The notes under the pieces are model-generated. The model was not told the DNA's origin. It made no database searches and was given only the letters and a program-made list of their open reading frames with translations. A stretch of DNA of 38,066 nucleotides from Streptococcaceae bacterium (GTDB lineage Bacteria > Bacillota > Bacilli > Lactobacillales > Streptococcaceae): contig JAISXW010000005.1 of NCBI GenBank assembly GCA_031270325.1, forward strand, positions 1-38,066. The letters run 5' to 3'. The translations under genes and the position numbers were made by a program. Each line of letters starts with the position of its first letter. Positions within the stretch are counted from its first letter, which is position 1. Shown piece by piece: positions 31,739 through 38,066 of the stretch.

Positions 31739-32863
31739 ATGAAAAAAACAAAACTTATCTCACTCTTGGCAGTTTCTGCCTTATCGGTGACGGTCTTGAC
31801 AGCATGTGGTGGGTCAGCTGATAAAAAAGCAGCTGACAAGACAACGGATACATCCAAGGCAGCAGATGCCTTCACAGGTGCGACCCATGGGACGGACAGC
31901 TTTGACACCTTGTCTAAAGGTTTCGCAGCTAATGGTGCTTGGTTAAATGCGGCGACAAAAGATATTGATGCGTCAGGAAAGGTCTTGAAAGTCGACGGTC
32001 TTTTCGCCGGAGATGGTCAAGTCAATCGGGAACTAGCGCTTTATAAATCGGGTGCGGACCACCAACCAGAAGCGACTTACACGCTGACAGTCGATAAAGT
32101 AGTGGTTAAATCGCCGAACTTTGCCATTGCGCAAGGGACTGTCAAAGGCGATGTTTATGTCAATGCGGCTGGTTTCAAATTTGAAGGCAGTGGTAAGATC
32201 GACGGCAATCTGATTTTCGCTTCGGATGATTTGAAGACAGCCTACGAGTCGCTTGATCCAGCTGATAAAGGCACTGTGACAGGTCAAGTCAAGGTCGAGG
32301 CTTCTGATGTGACGTCCTTTAAAGCGGGTGCCGTAACTGTCGCAGCCAAGGGCGGTGCGATTAGTTATGACAAGGTTGCAGATGTGAAAACTGGCGCGAC
32401 GAAAGGCACCACGAAGTTCGCTGATTTAGCGGATACGTTGGGCAAATCGGGTGCGTGGTTGGCAGCAACGACTGGAGATATCAATGCTTCTGGCAAAACC
32501 TTGACGATTGATGGGACTTTCCTCAGCTCTAAAGGAGAAATTGCCCGTAAATTAGGACTTTATACACAAGATGCCAAACATCAAGTGACTAAGACATTTA
32601 CGCTAACGGTTGCTAAATTGATCGTCAACTCGCCATTTACGGTGATTTCAAATGGTGCGGTTAAGGGAGATGTCTATGTCTCTAAAACGGCGACAGGCTT
32701 TGCGGCTCAAAATGGTAAAGACACCACAGGGCAACAAGTCACAGCGAAGATTGATGGCAACCTGTATTTTGCCACACAAGACCAGCTGGATGCCTACAAC
32801 AAACTGGATGCCACTGCTAAATATGACGTCACAGGCGAAACAGCTGTCAAAGCAGCGAACTAA
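31739..32863 (+). CDS. Lipoprotein with two tandem homologous domains
   Basis: A 374-residue surface lipoprotein: signal with lipobox LTAC (Cys23), a short A/D/K/T linker, then two homologous domains (about 46-185 and 205-370). Paired landmarks are GATHGT/GATKGT, DIDASGKVLKVDGLF / DINASGKTLTIDGTF, RELALYKSGADHQ / RKLGLYTQDAKHQ, TVKGDVYV/AVKGDVYV and KIDGNLIFAS/KIDGNLYFAT. The alternating short strands VKGDVYV...KIDGNL recall bactofilin-like right-handed beta structures. The ATG is chosen at 31739 after AAAAGGAG. I do not recognise a named family; a cell-surface structural or binding role is inferred. Confidence 0.75.
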   Translation: MKKTKLISLLAVSALSVTVLTACGGSADKKAADKTTDTSKAADAFTGATHGTDSFDTLSKGFAANGAWLNAATKDIDASGKVLKVDGLFAGDGQVNRELALYKSGADHQPEATYTLTVDKVVVKSPNFAIAQGTVKGDVYVNAAGFKFEGSGKIDGNLIFASDDLKTAYESLDPADKGTVTGQVKVEASDVTSFKAGAVTVAAKGGAISYDKVADVKTGATKGTTKFADLADTLGKSGAWLAATTGDINASGKTLTIDGTFLSSKGEIARKLGLYTQDAKHQVTKTFTLTVAKLIVNSPFTVISNGAVKGDVYVSKTATGFAAQNGKDTTGQQVTAKIDGNLYFATQDQLDAYNKLDATAKYDVTGETAVKAAN

Positions 32864-32888
32864 AGATAAGCTTGAATAGATGAACTCT

Positions 32889-32911
32889 AAAACGCTGACA
32901 AGCGTTTTTTT
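32889..32911 (+). terminator. Terminator of the lipoprotein gene
   Basis: AAAACGCT (32889-32896) pairs with AGCGTTTT (32901-32908), with a GACA tetraloop, and the T-run continues to 32911. Confidence 0.85.
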
Positions 32912-32986
32912 GCTTGAGTAAAGTCATGGTTAGCCGAGCAGTTAGCAGACTAAATTGACATTAGTCTAAATATGTGGCTACTTTTG

Positions 32987-33077
32987 TGGTAAAATAATAG
33001 GAAGTAATGCTTGTTAGGCTGTGAAGAACTGCTTAACAGATGATAGACTAGCGTTGCAGCCTACTAGCACCTATCAT
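32987..33077 (+). promoter_or_regulatory. Extended -10 promoter and foldable leader of the sseB-cysE-cysS run
   Basis: TGG-TAAAAT (32987-32995) starts a transcript with a leader of about 140 nt. In it ATGATAG-A-CTAG (33040-33051) can pair with CTAG-CAC-CTATCAT (33064-33077). TAGGCTG (33015-33021) can pair with CAGCCTA (33057-33063), which lies in the loop of the first stem, so the two pairings form a pseudoknot or exclude each other. No T-box signature is present. TTGACA at 32955-32960 is too far away to be its -35. Confidence 0.45.
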
Positions 33078-33140
33078 GAGTCAAGCGTGCAATTGCCAGC
33101 TTTGATTGATGGTATCCGCGTGCGGGAAGAAAGGATACGA

Positions 33141-33902
33141 ATGACTGATTATCAATTTAACCCAGAACTAGATGACCGTTTGCGCGATTTTATCGCTCGT
33201 CCGGGTCATTTTATCGCCGACATTGGTTTGGTGCATGCGCTACATCTAATCCCTGTTGTTGCTGTGGCGGAAGCCTTTGTTGTGCCGATTGAAGATAAAA
33301 AAGTCATCCCTGTGTTTACAACTGCTGAGGCACTTGAGACTTTCAAGCAACACATTTCGGAATCCTTGACTTATACCAATCAACCATTCTTGCGCCTTGT
33401 CGAGCATCTCATGACACAAGAATTTGATGCGATTGCCTTTAACTTGCAACCTGCTGGGCAAGATGCCGCCAATACGACCATGTTGCCAAGAGAACATTTG
33501 GTCGCATTTCTTAATCGTTATACAGATGTCCTCAATAAACTGATGGCTTCTGAAAATGAAACTGCCAGTGATCAGGACAAGTACTATCTGATTCCGGCAT
33601 TTGCGAGGACGACTGCTGATGGGGAGATTGCTCGGATTTTTGCGACTTTATCCAAGCCAACGGGAGAGAGTTTTGTCCCTGTCTTTACGAACTTGATGAG
33701 TTTTGCCAAATGGTACCAACATCAAGACTTTGGTCTTCCTTTTCAGGAACATGGTGGCCTAGTCTTGACTTGGCAGTTAAGTGAATTAAAAGCGCCAAGT
33801 GTTGGCAAAAATGAACTAGATGACGTACGAGGTGTCGCAGTTGACCCATTGGATGCAGTTGATTATGAGCAAGCTGTGATCTTGTGGCAAGACCTAGGCT
33901 AG
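33141..33902 (+). CDS. SseB-like family protein
   Basis: A 253-residue cytoplasmic protein. ATG 33141 has AAAGGA 5 nt upstream; the longer frame from 33021 is leader. Two SseB-type strand-helix repeats are visible: VPIEDKKVIPVFTTAEALETF (about 48-68) and SFVPVFTNLMSFAKWYQ in the second half, followed by a C-terminal part containing DPLDAVDYE. SseB-domain genes are commonly found beside pnp-cysE in streptococci; the biochemical role is unknown. cysE follows after 40 bp, with GGAGGG before its ATG. Confidence 0.75.
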   Translation: MTDYQFNPELDDRLRDFIARPGHFIADIGLVHALHLIPVVAVAEAFVVPIEDKKVIPVFTTAEALETFKQHISESLTYTNQPFLRLVEHLMTQEFDAIAFNLQPAGQDAANTTMLPREHLVAFLNRYTDVLNKLMASENETASDQDKYYLIPAFARTTADGEIARIFATLSKPTGESFVPVFTNLMSFAKWYQHQDFGLPFQEHGGLVLTWQLSELKAPSVGKNELDDVRGVAVDPLDAVDYEQAVILWQDLG

Positions 33903-33942
33903 TGGTTTACACGCAAGACGAGACTGAAAGGAGGGAAGATAG

Positions 33943-34536
33943 ATGGGATTTTGGCGAGAAGCGTTCGAGGTTGTGAAAGAAAATGATCCGGCAGCACGTT
34001 ATAATGTTGACATATTGCTGACTTATCCGGGCGTCAAGGCGCTTGCCGCACATAAGGTCTCGCATTTTTTATGGCAACATCATTTAAAATTATTGGGGCG
34101 GATGCATTCGCAATTCTGGCGTTTTTTGACACAAATCGAAATTCATCCCGGTGCTAAGATTGCGAATGGTGTCTTTATTGATCATGGTTCTGGTCTTGTC
34201 ATTGGCGAAACAGCGGAGGTCGAAACGGGTGTCAAGCTATATCACGGCGTGACTTTAGGTGGTACAGGAAAAGATAAAGGCAAGAGACATCCAAGTGTCA
34301 GACAAGGCGCCTTGATTTCTGCACATGCGCAGTTGCTCGGTCCAATTGAGATTGGGGCAAATGCTAGGGTCGGTGCTAGTGCCGTTGTGACCAAAGATGT
34401 GCCAGAAGCGGTGACGGTTGTGGGCGTACCGGCTAAAATTGTCCGAGTACATGGTGTCGCAAGTCCAGAACGTGAACGTACAAAACTGGAGCAGGAACGT
34501 CGTGTGAGTTTCTATGATCACATGAGTGGGATTTAG
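33943..34536 (+). CDS. cysE: Serine O-acetyltransferase
   Basis: A 197-residue cytoplasmic enzyme transferring acetyl from acetyl-CoA to serine, the first step of cysteine synthesis. An N-terminal helical part (about 1-65, with NDPAARYNVDILLTYPGVKAL) leads to the left-handed beta helix with hexapeptide repeats and the signatures EIHPGAKI, DHGSGLVIGETA and GVTLGGTGKDKGKRHP. The short C-terminal tail is of the Gram-positive type. It lies in the order sseB-cysE-cysS, linking cysteine supply to its charging onto tRNA. Confidence 0.95.
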   Translation: MGFWREAFEVVKENDPAARYNVDILLTYPGVKALAAHKVSHFLWQHHLKLLGRMHSQFWRFLTQIEIHPGAKIANGVFIDHGSGLVIGETAEVETGVKLYHGVTLGGTGKDKGKRHPSVRQGALISAHAQLLGPIEIGANARVGASAVVTKDVPEAVTVVGVPAKIVRVHGVASPERERTKLEQERRVSFYDHMSGI

Positions 34537-34566
34537 CTAGCTGGCTTTGGCAAACAGGAGAAGGAC

Positions 34567-35940
34567 ATGATTAAACTTTATAATACCCTAACACGTGAGA
34601 AAGAAGACTTTGTGCCATTGGAAGCCGGTAAGGTTAAGATGTATGTCTGCGGACCGACCGTCTATAATTATATCCACATTGGCAATGCGCGCTCAGTTGT
34701 TGCTTTTGACACCATTCGTAAATACTTAGAATACCGTGGCTTTGAGGTGACTTTCATCTCTAACTTTACAGATGTCGACGATAAAATCATTCAGGCAGCC
34801 AATGAAGCCAAGCTGCCAATTGAAACGATTGTCGAGACTTATATCCAAGCTTTCTATGCGGATACAGCGGCACTTGGCGTTAAGCCGGCAACACGAAATC
34901 CACGTGTGCTTGAATTTATGCCTGAAATTATCGCTTTTATTCAAGAGTTAATCACTAAAGGCTTTGCTTATGTATCTAAAGGCGATGTGTTTTTCCGAGT
35001 TAAAAGATTCACAGACTATGGTCGATTGGCCAATAAAAACTTAGCTGAATTGGCAGCAGGTGCATCCGGCAGAACGGCTACCGTGGTAGTTGATAAGGAA
35101 GACCCGCTTGATTTTGCCCTTTGGAAATCAAGTAAGGCTGGTGAACCTTCTTGGGAAAGTCCGTGGGGTGCCGGTCGACCGGGTTGGCATATCGAATGTT
35201 CGGTCATGGCAACCAGTATCTTAGGTGATACGATTGATATTCACGGTGGCGGTGCGGATTTGGAATTTCCGCATCATACCAATGAAATTGCCCAATCCGA
35301 AGGCAAAACAGGTCAGAAATTTGTCAACTATTGGCTGCACAATGGGTTTGTGACTGCGGCAGATGGCGAAAAAATGTCTAAATCCTTGGGGAACTTTAAA
35401 ACCGTCCATGACATGTTGGAAGTAATCGACGGTCAAATCTTGCGCTTTTTCTTGGTTAGCCAACATTATCGCAAACCCCTTGCCTTTTCAGACGATACGA
35501 TTAAGGATGCTGAAAATAATTTTAAGAAAATCAAAAATGCTTACGAGCAGCTCAAGTTTGAGATTGAGAAGAATCCTGTCGCAGCACAAGTATCAGATCC
35601 CAAAGTTTCGGATTTCCGGCAAGCTTTTATGCGTGAAATGGACGATGATTTCAATATCTCCAACGGTCTAACTGTCTTTTATGACTTGATCAAACATACG
35701 AATAATGGACATTTTTCCGTAGCTGCTCTTGCATTATTTGATGAGATTTTAACGGTTATTGGGATTCAATTTGCGGCGGCAGAGTTATTAGATGCTGAGA
35801 TTGAACAACTGATGAAGGATCGGCAAGTGGCAAGAAACAATCGAGACTTTGCTTTGGCAGATCAAATTCGTGATGACTTAAAGGCGCAAGGGATTTCTTT
35901 ATTGGATACACCGGATGGTGTGAGGTGGACACGTGACTGA
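34567..35940 (+). CDS. cysS: Cysteinyl-tRNA synthetase
   Basis: A 457-residue class I synthetase. Zinc ligand C28 is in [18 protein letters not shown], which also holds the HIGH motif as HIGN (37-40). HIECSVM and [20 protein letters not shown] supply the other zinc ligands, and KMSKSLGN is the second ATP motif. The C-terminal anticodon-binding helical region ends [20 protein letters not shown]. It follows cysE by 30 bp with ACAGGAGAAGG before the ATG. Its stop overlaps the mrnC GTG start by 8 bp. Confidence 0.97.
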   Translation: MIKLYNTLTREKEDFVPLEAGKVKMYVCGPTVYNYIHIGNARSVVAFDTIRKYLEYRGFEVTFISNFTDVDDKIIQAANEAKLPIETIVETYIQAFYADTAALGVKPATRNPRVLEFMPEIIAFIQELITKGFAYVSKGDVFFRVKRFTDYGRLANKNLAELAAGASGRTATVVVDKEDPLDFALWKSSKAGEPSWESPWGAGRPGWHIECSVMATSILGDTIDIHGGGADLEFPHHTNEIAQSEGKTGQKFVNYWLHNGFVTAADGEKMSKSLGNFKTVHDMLEVIDGQILRFFLVSQHYRKPLAFSDDTIKDAENNFKKIKNAYEQLKFEIEKNPVAAQVSDPKVSDFRQAFMREMDDDFNISNGLTVFYDLIKHTNNGHFSVAALALFDEILTVIGIQFAAAELLDAEIEQLMKDRQVARNNRDFALADQIRDDLKAQGISLLDTPDGVRWTRD

Positions 35941-36334
35941 ATTTCGAGCTGATTTATTAAATGGTATCGCTTTGGCATATGCTGGGGATGCCGTTTATGA
36001 AGTGTTTGTTCGTGATTATTTATTGCGGCAGGGGATTACAAAGCCCGGAGAGCTACAAAAGAATGCGGTAAAGTTTGTCAGTGCCAAAGCACAAGCCTAT
36101 TTGATTTCTGAGATGATAAAAGATGCCGTGTTGACAGATGAGGAGTTGGTTTATTTTAAACGCGGTCGCAATGCCCATAGTAAAACGACAGCAAAAAATA
36201 CAGATGTCGTGACTTATCGGATTTCGACAGGTTTTGAGGCGGTGTTTGGGTTTAATCATTTGACACAAAAAAATGAACGGGTTCATGAGTTGGCAGAGTA
36301 TTGCATTCAAAAAGTATCTGAGCAAAATATATGA
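35933..36334 (+). CDS. mrnC: Mini-ribonuclease 3
   Basis: A 133-residue RNase III-like enzyme without a dsRNA-binding domain, which matures 23S rRNA precursors. The catalytic signature is [18 protein letters not shown] with D19 and E23, and [13 protein letters not shown] and [12 protein letters not shown] complete the fold. GTG 35933, preceded by GAGGTGG and overlapping the cysS end, is the start. The cysS-mrnC coupling is conserved across Firmicutes. Confidence 0.93.
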   Translation: MTEFRADLLNGIALAYAGDAVYEVFVRDYLLRQGITKPGELQKNAVKFVSAKAQAYLISEMIKDAVLTDEELVYFKRGRNAHSKTTAKNTDVVTYRISTGFEAVFGFNHLTQKNERVHELAEYCIQKVSEQNI

Positions 36335-36380
36335 AAAATCCCGATGTTTTATGTAGAATAGTTTATTAAGAGGTTGGGAT

Positions 36381-36752
36381 ATGTATAGAGTAGTTGAAAT
36401 GCGCGGTGATAATGAACCGTGGTGGTTTTTTGAAGATTGGCGAAAGGATATTGTCGCCAAATTTGAATTTGATGATTTTTATGAAGCATTAAAGGTTTAC
36501 AAGCAGGAGTGGCAGCGTTTAGCCCGTGCTTATCCGGAATTTAGAAGCCAAGAAGATTTTCTAGCAGCCTTTTGGACTAAATCGGACACGCGTTGGTGTT
36601 TGGAATGTGATGAAAACTTGCAGCAATATCATGGTTTAATGCTTTTGGAAGACTGGCATCCGGTGGAAACGTTTGAATACCGACCATCGTATGCCAAAGC
36701 AACAGGTTTTCTGCCACATCAATTTTGTCGCTTTAAGGGATTAGTTGACTGA
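36381..36752 (+). CDS. DUF1033 family protein
   Basis: A 123-residue cytoplasmic protein of DUF1033, recognised by MYRVVEMRGDNEPWWFFEDW, a central YKQEWQRLARAYPEF and the cysteine pair in WCLECDENLQQYHGL. The CxxC might bind a metal. Its role is unknown; orthologues occur in streptococci and lactococci. Spacing from mrnC is 46 bp with AAGAGGTTGG before the ATG. The last codons overlap the terminator. Confidence 0.85.
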   Translation: MYRVVEMRGDNEPWWFFEDWRKDIVAKFEFDDFYEALKVYKQEWQRLARAYPEFRSQEDFLAAFWTKSDTRWCLECDENLQQYHGLMLLEDWHPVETFEYRPSYAKATGFLPHQFCRFKGLVD

Positions 36753-36764
36753 CTAATCCTTTTT
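36738..36764 (+). terminator. Terminator at the end of the DUF1033 gene
   Basis: GGATTAGT (36738-36745) pairs with ACTAATCC (36752-36759), followed by five T. The left arm and loop lie within the last codons and stop of the gene. Confidence 0.85.
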
Positions 36765-36832
36765 CTTATTATGACTAAACACCCTTATGTTACCTAGATT
36801 TGTAGCGAGTTCAAAAGCTCTGAGCTAATTTG

Positions 36833-36861
36833 TTTACAAAGGAAAAGTAGTGTGCTAGAAT
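36833..36861 (+). promoter_or_regulatory. Promoter of the nitroreductase gene
   Basis: TTTACA (36833-36838), a 17-bp spacer and TAGAAT (36856-36861), with TGC before the -10. The leader is about 105 nt and includes TAGGAGA before ATG 36975. Confidence 0.75.
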
Positions 36862-36974
36862 TACAGATGTAAACATGAGGCGAGGGTATTAAAGTGTTCC
36901 GATTGCATGGCAAGTCGTGAACCCACTTAGAAGACGTTTTCTAAAAAATATTTTTAAAAATAGGAGAACACATT

Positions 36975-37583
36975 ATGTCATTCTTACAATCATTAGCAAA
37001 TCGTCGCTCTAACTATGTTTTGGGCAAAGATGTGGATGTTGCCAAAGCAACAGAAACAATTAAAGAAGCAGTGAAACAATCACCTTCAGCTTTTAATAGC
37101 CAAACCTCACGTGTGTTGATCTTGGCCGGTGCTGAACATGATAAACTTTGGCATGAGATTGTTGCCACAGATTTGAAAGCTGAAATGGATCGTCAAGGTG
37201 TACCTGAATCAGCTTGGGAAGGTACTAAAGGGAAACTTGATAGCTTTGCGGCTGCTGGTTTGACAGCACTTTTCTTTGAAGATACTGACGTTGTCAAAGG
37301 GCTTCAAGAGCAATTCCCGCTTTATGCGGATAACTTCCCTGTTTGGTCTGAACAGTCAACAGGTATCGCTTCTGTTAATGCGTGGGTCGCATTGAGTGAC
37401 ATTGGTTTGGGTGCTAATTTACAACATTACAACCCAGTTATCAATGATACGATTGCTAAAACGTATGGTATCCCAGCATCATGGAACCTTCGGGGCCAAC
37501 TTGTAGTCGGATCACCTGAGTCTGAAGTAGCGCCTAAAGACTTCATGGCTGATGAAGATCGTTTCAAAGTATTCGGTGCCTAA
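36975..37583 (+). CDS. Nitroreductase family FMN-dependent oxidoreductase
   Basis: A 202-residue cytoplasmic flavoenzyme. MSFLQSLANRRSNYVLGKDV opens with the FMN-contacting arginines, QSPSAFNSQTSRVLIL is the next FMN-binding segment, and GLGANLQHYNPVI and SWNLRGQLVVG near the end are typical of the HBN-type (fatty-acid response/oxidative stress) nitroreductases of lactic acid bacteria. It reduces nitro compounds or quinones using NAD(P)H; the natural substrate is unknown. It is transcribed alone from its own promoter. Confidence 0.92.
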   Translation: MSFLQSLANRRSNYVLGKDVDVAKATETIKEAVKQSPSAFNSQTSRVLILAGAEHDKLWHEIVATDLKAEMDRQGVPESAWEGTKGKLDSFAAAGLTALFFEDTDVVKGLQEQFPLYADNFPVWSEQSTGIASVNAWVALSDIGLGANLQHYNPVINDTIAKTYGIPASWNLRGQLVVGSPESEVAPKDFMADEDRFKVFGA

Positions 37584-37593
37584 AAAGTGAATC

Positions 37594-37637
37594 AATCCAA
37601 AAAAGCTAATCATCTTATGTGGTTAGTTTTTTGGATT
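37594..37637 (+). terminator. Terminator of the nitroreductase gene
   Basis: AATCCAAAAAAGCTAA (37594-37609) pairs with TTAGTTTTTTGGATT (37623-37637), with one bulged G. The stem contains its own T-tract. Confidence 0.8.
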
Positions 37638-37666
37638 GCAAACCAAATAAGAGTTAAAGATATGCT

Positions 37667-37752
37667 AAAAAGTTGCTTTTACGGCAGCTTTTTATTTGAG
37701 TTCATAGCTGTACCGTAAGCGGGAAATCAGATGACGCTCCCGCTTGCTTTCT
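37667..37752 (+). other. Two successive hairpins, possible small RNA or tandem terminators
   Basis: AAAAAGTTGC (37667-37676) pairs with GCAGCTTTTT (37684-37693), with one G-U pair. AAGCGGGA (37717-37724) pairs perfectly with TCCCGCTT (37738-37745), followed by GCTTTC and a T-run. No good promoter is visible. They end directly at the start of array F. Confidence 0.4.
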
Positions 37753-37758
37753 TTTTTT

Positions 37759-38066
37759 GTGGAACTCGTTCTATATTTCGTAGAACCTGTTCTATTATTT
37801 GTAGAACTTGTTCTATTTTTTGTAGAACTTGTTCTATTATTTGTAGAACTTGTTCTATTATTTGTAGAACTTGTTCTATTATTTGTAGAACTTGTTCTAT
37901 TATTTGTAGAACTGGTTTTATTATTTATAGAACGAGTTCTATTATTTATAGAACTCGTTCTATTTTTTGTAGAACTCGTTCTATTTTTTGTAGAACTCGT
38001 TCTATTTTTTGTAGAACTCGTTCTATTTTTTGTAGAACTCGTTCTATTTTTTGTAGAACTCGTTCT
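37759..38066. repeat. 21-bp palindromic array F (14 units plus a partial)
   Basis: Units of exactly 21 bp start at 37759 and run to the window end, where the array is cut. Each has the dyad AGAAC-NN-GTTCT; the centre varies (CT, TT, TC, GA) while the arms are almost invariant, with one broken copy at 37906. The spacer changes from TATTATTTG in the left units to TATTTTTTG in the right units, giving phased T-tracts there. No gene is present. Confidence 0.95.

Noticed and set aside
33021-33140. 40-residue N-terminal extension of the SseB-like protein
   Set aside because: No ribosome binding site and the region forms leader stems; ATG 33141 is well placed after AAAGGA.

Overview
The window looks like the chromosome of a low-to-moderate GC lactic acid bacterium of the Streptococcaceae, most likely Lactococcus or a close relative such as Pseudolactococcus. 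This rests on gene order familiar from the family (tsaE-GNAT-LytR/CpsA/Psr with a following tRNA-Arg; prs-cysteine desulfurase-DUF1831; sseB-cysE-cysS-mrnC; coaB-coaC-ECF S component), on AGGAGG-type ribosome binding sites, and on a WxL surface-protein locus. Species cannot be fixed by eye. Both ends of the window lie inside tandem repeats, so it may be a complete contig that broke at repeats.

Layout. 1-3000: a 21-bp tandem array, a HAD phosphatase, a solute-binding lipoprotein behind a foldable leader, and Mn-superoxide dismutase. 3050-8980: a surface locus with two DUF916/DUF3324 WxL-interacting proteins (one anchored at the N-terminus, one at the C-terminus), three WxL or WxL-like proteins, an unknown 77-aa protein, a histone-like HU-type protein and a CscD-like membrane protein whose sortase motif has decayed. 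8990-9950: a decaying cassette of a secreted peptide and a tiny two-helix membrane protein, duplicated with a 241-bp period. 10030-12620: tsaE, GNAT, LytR-CpsA-Psr protein and tRNA-Arg(UCU). 12620-13280: a 22-bp palindromic array and a folded dispersed repeat. 13280-18190 (minus strand): yidC, pgm, ECF S component, coaC, coaB. 18270-21360: a small KOW/DUF2187-like protein, a tautomerase, an A-tract array, a RhuM remnant, and the abiEi-abiEii toxin-antitoxin pair with two operator palindromes. 21460-24910: PHP hydrolase, 3D-domain cell-wall protein, zwf. 25000-26911: a membrane permease pair with a His-rich loop. 27010-28400: tuf. 28440-31060 (minus): DUF1831, cysteine desulfurase, prs. 31200-32910: a 22-bp array and a two-repeat lipoprotein. 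32980-36760: the sseB-cysE-cysS-mrnC run and DUF1033. 36830-38066: nitroreductase, hairpins, and another 21-bp array.

The most striking unexplained feature is a set of six intergenic tandem arrays whose units are always 21 or 22 bp, two helical turns. Five have a dyad in the unit and the sixth has phased A-tracts. Each array has its own sequence, yet two arrays 18.7 kb apart share a 57-nt block with one mismatch. A second recurring pattern is an intrinsic terminator whose T-tract runs straight into an extended -10 promoter (TGN-TAWAAT) for the next gene, in three cases so close to the start codon that the mRNA would be leaderless.
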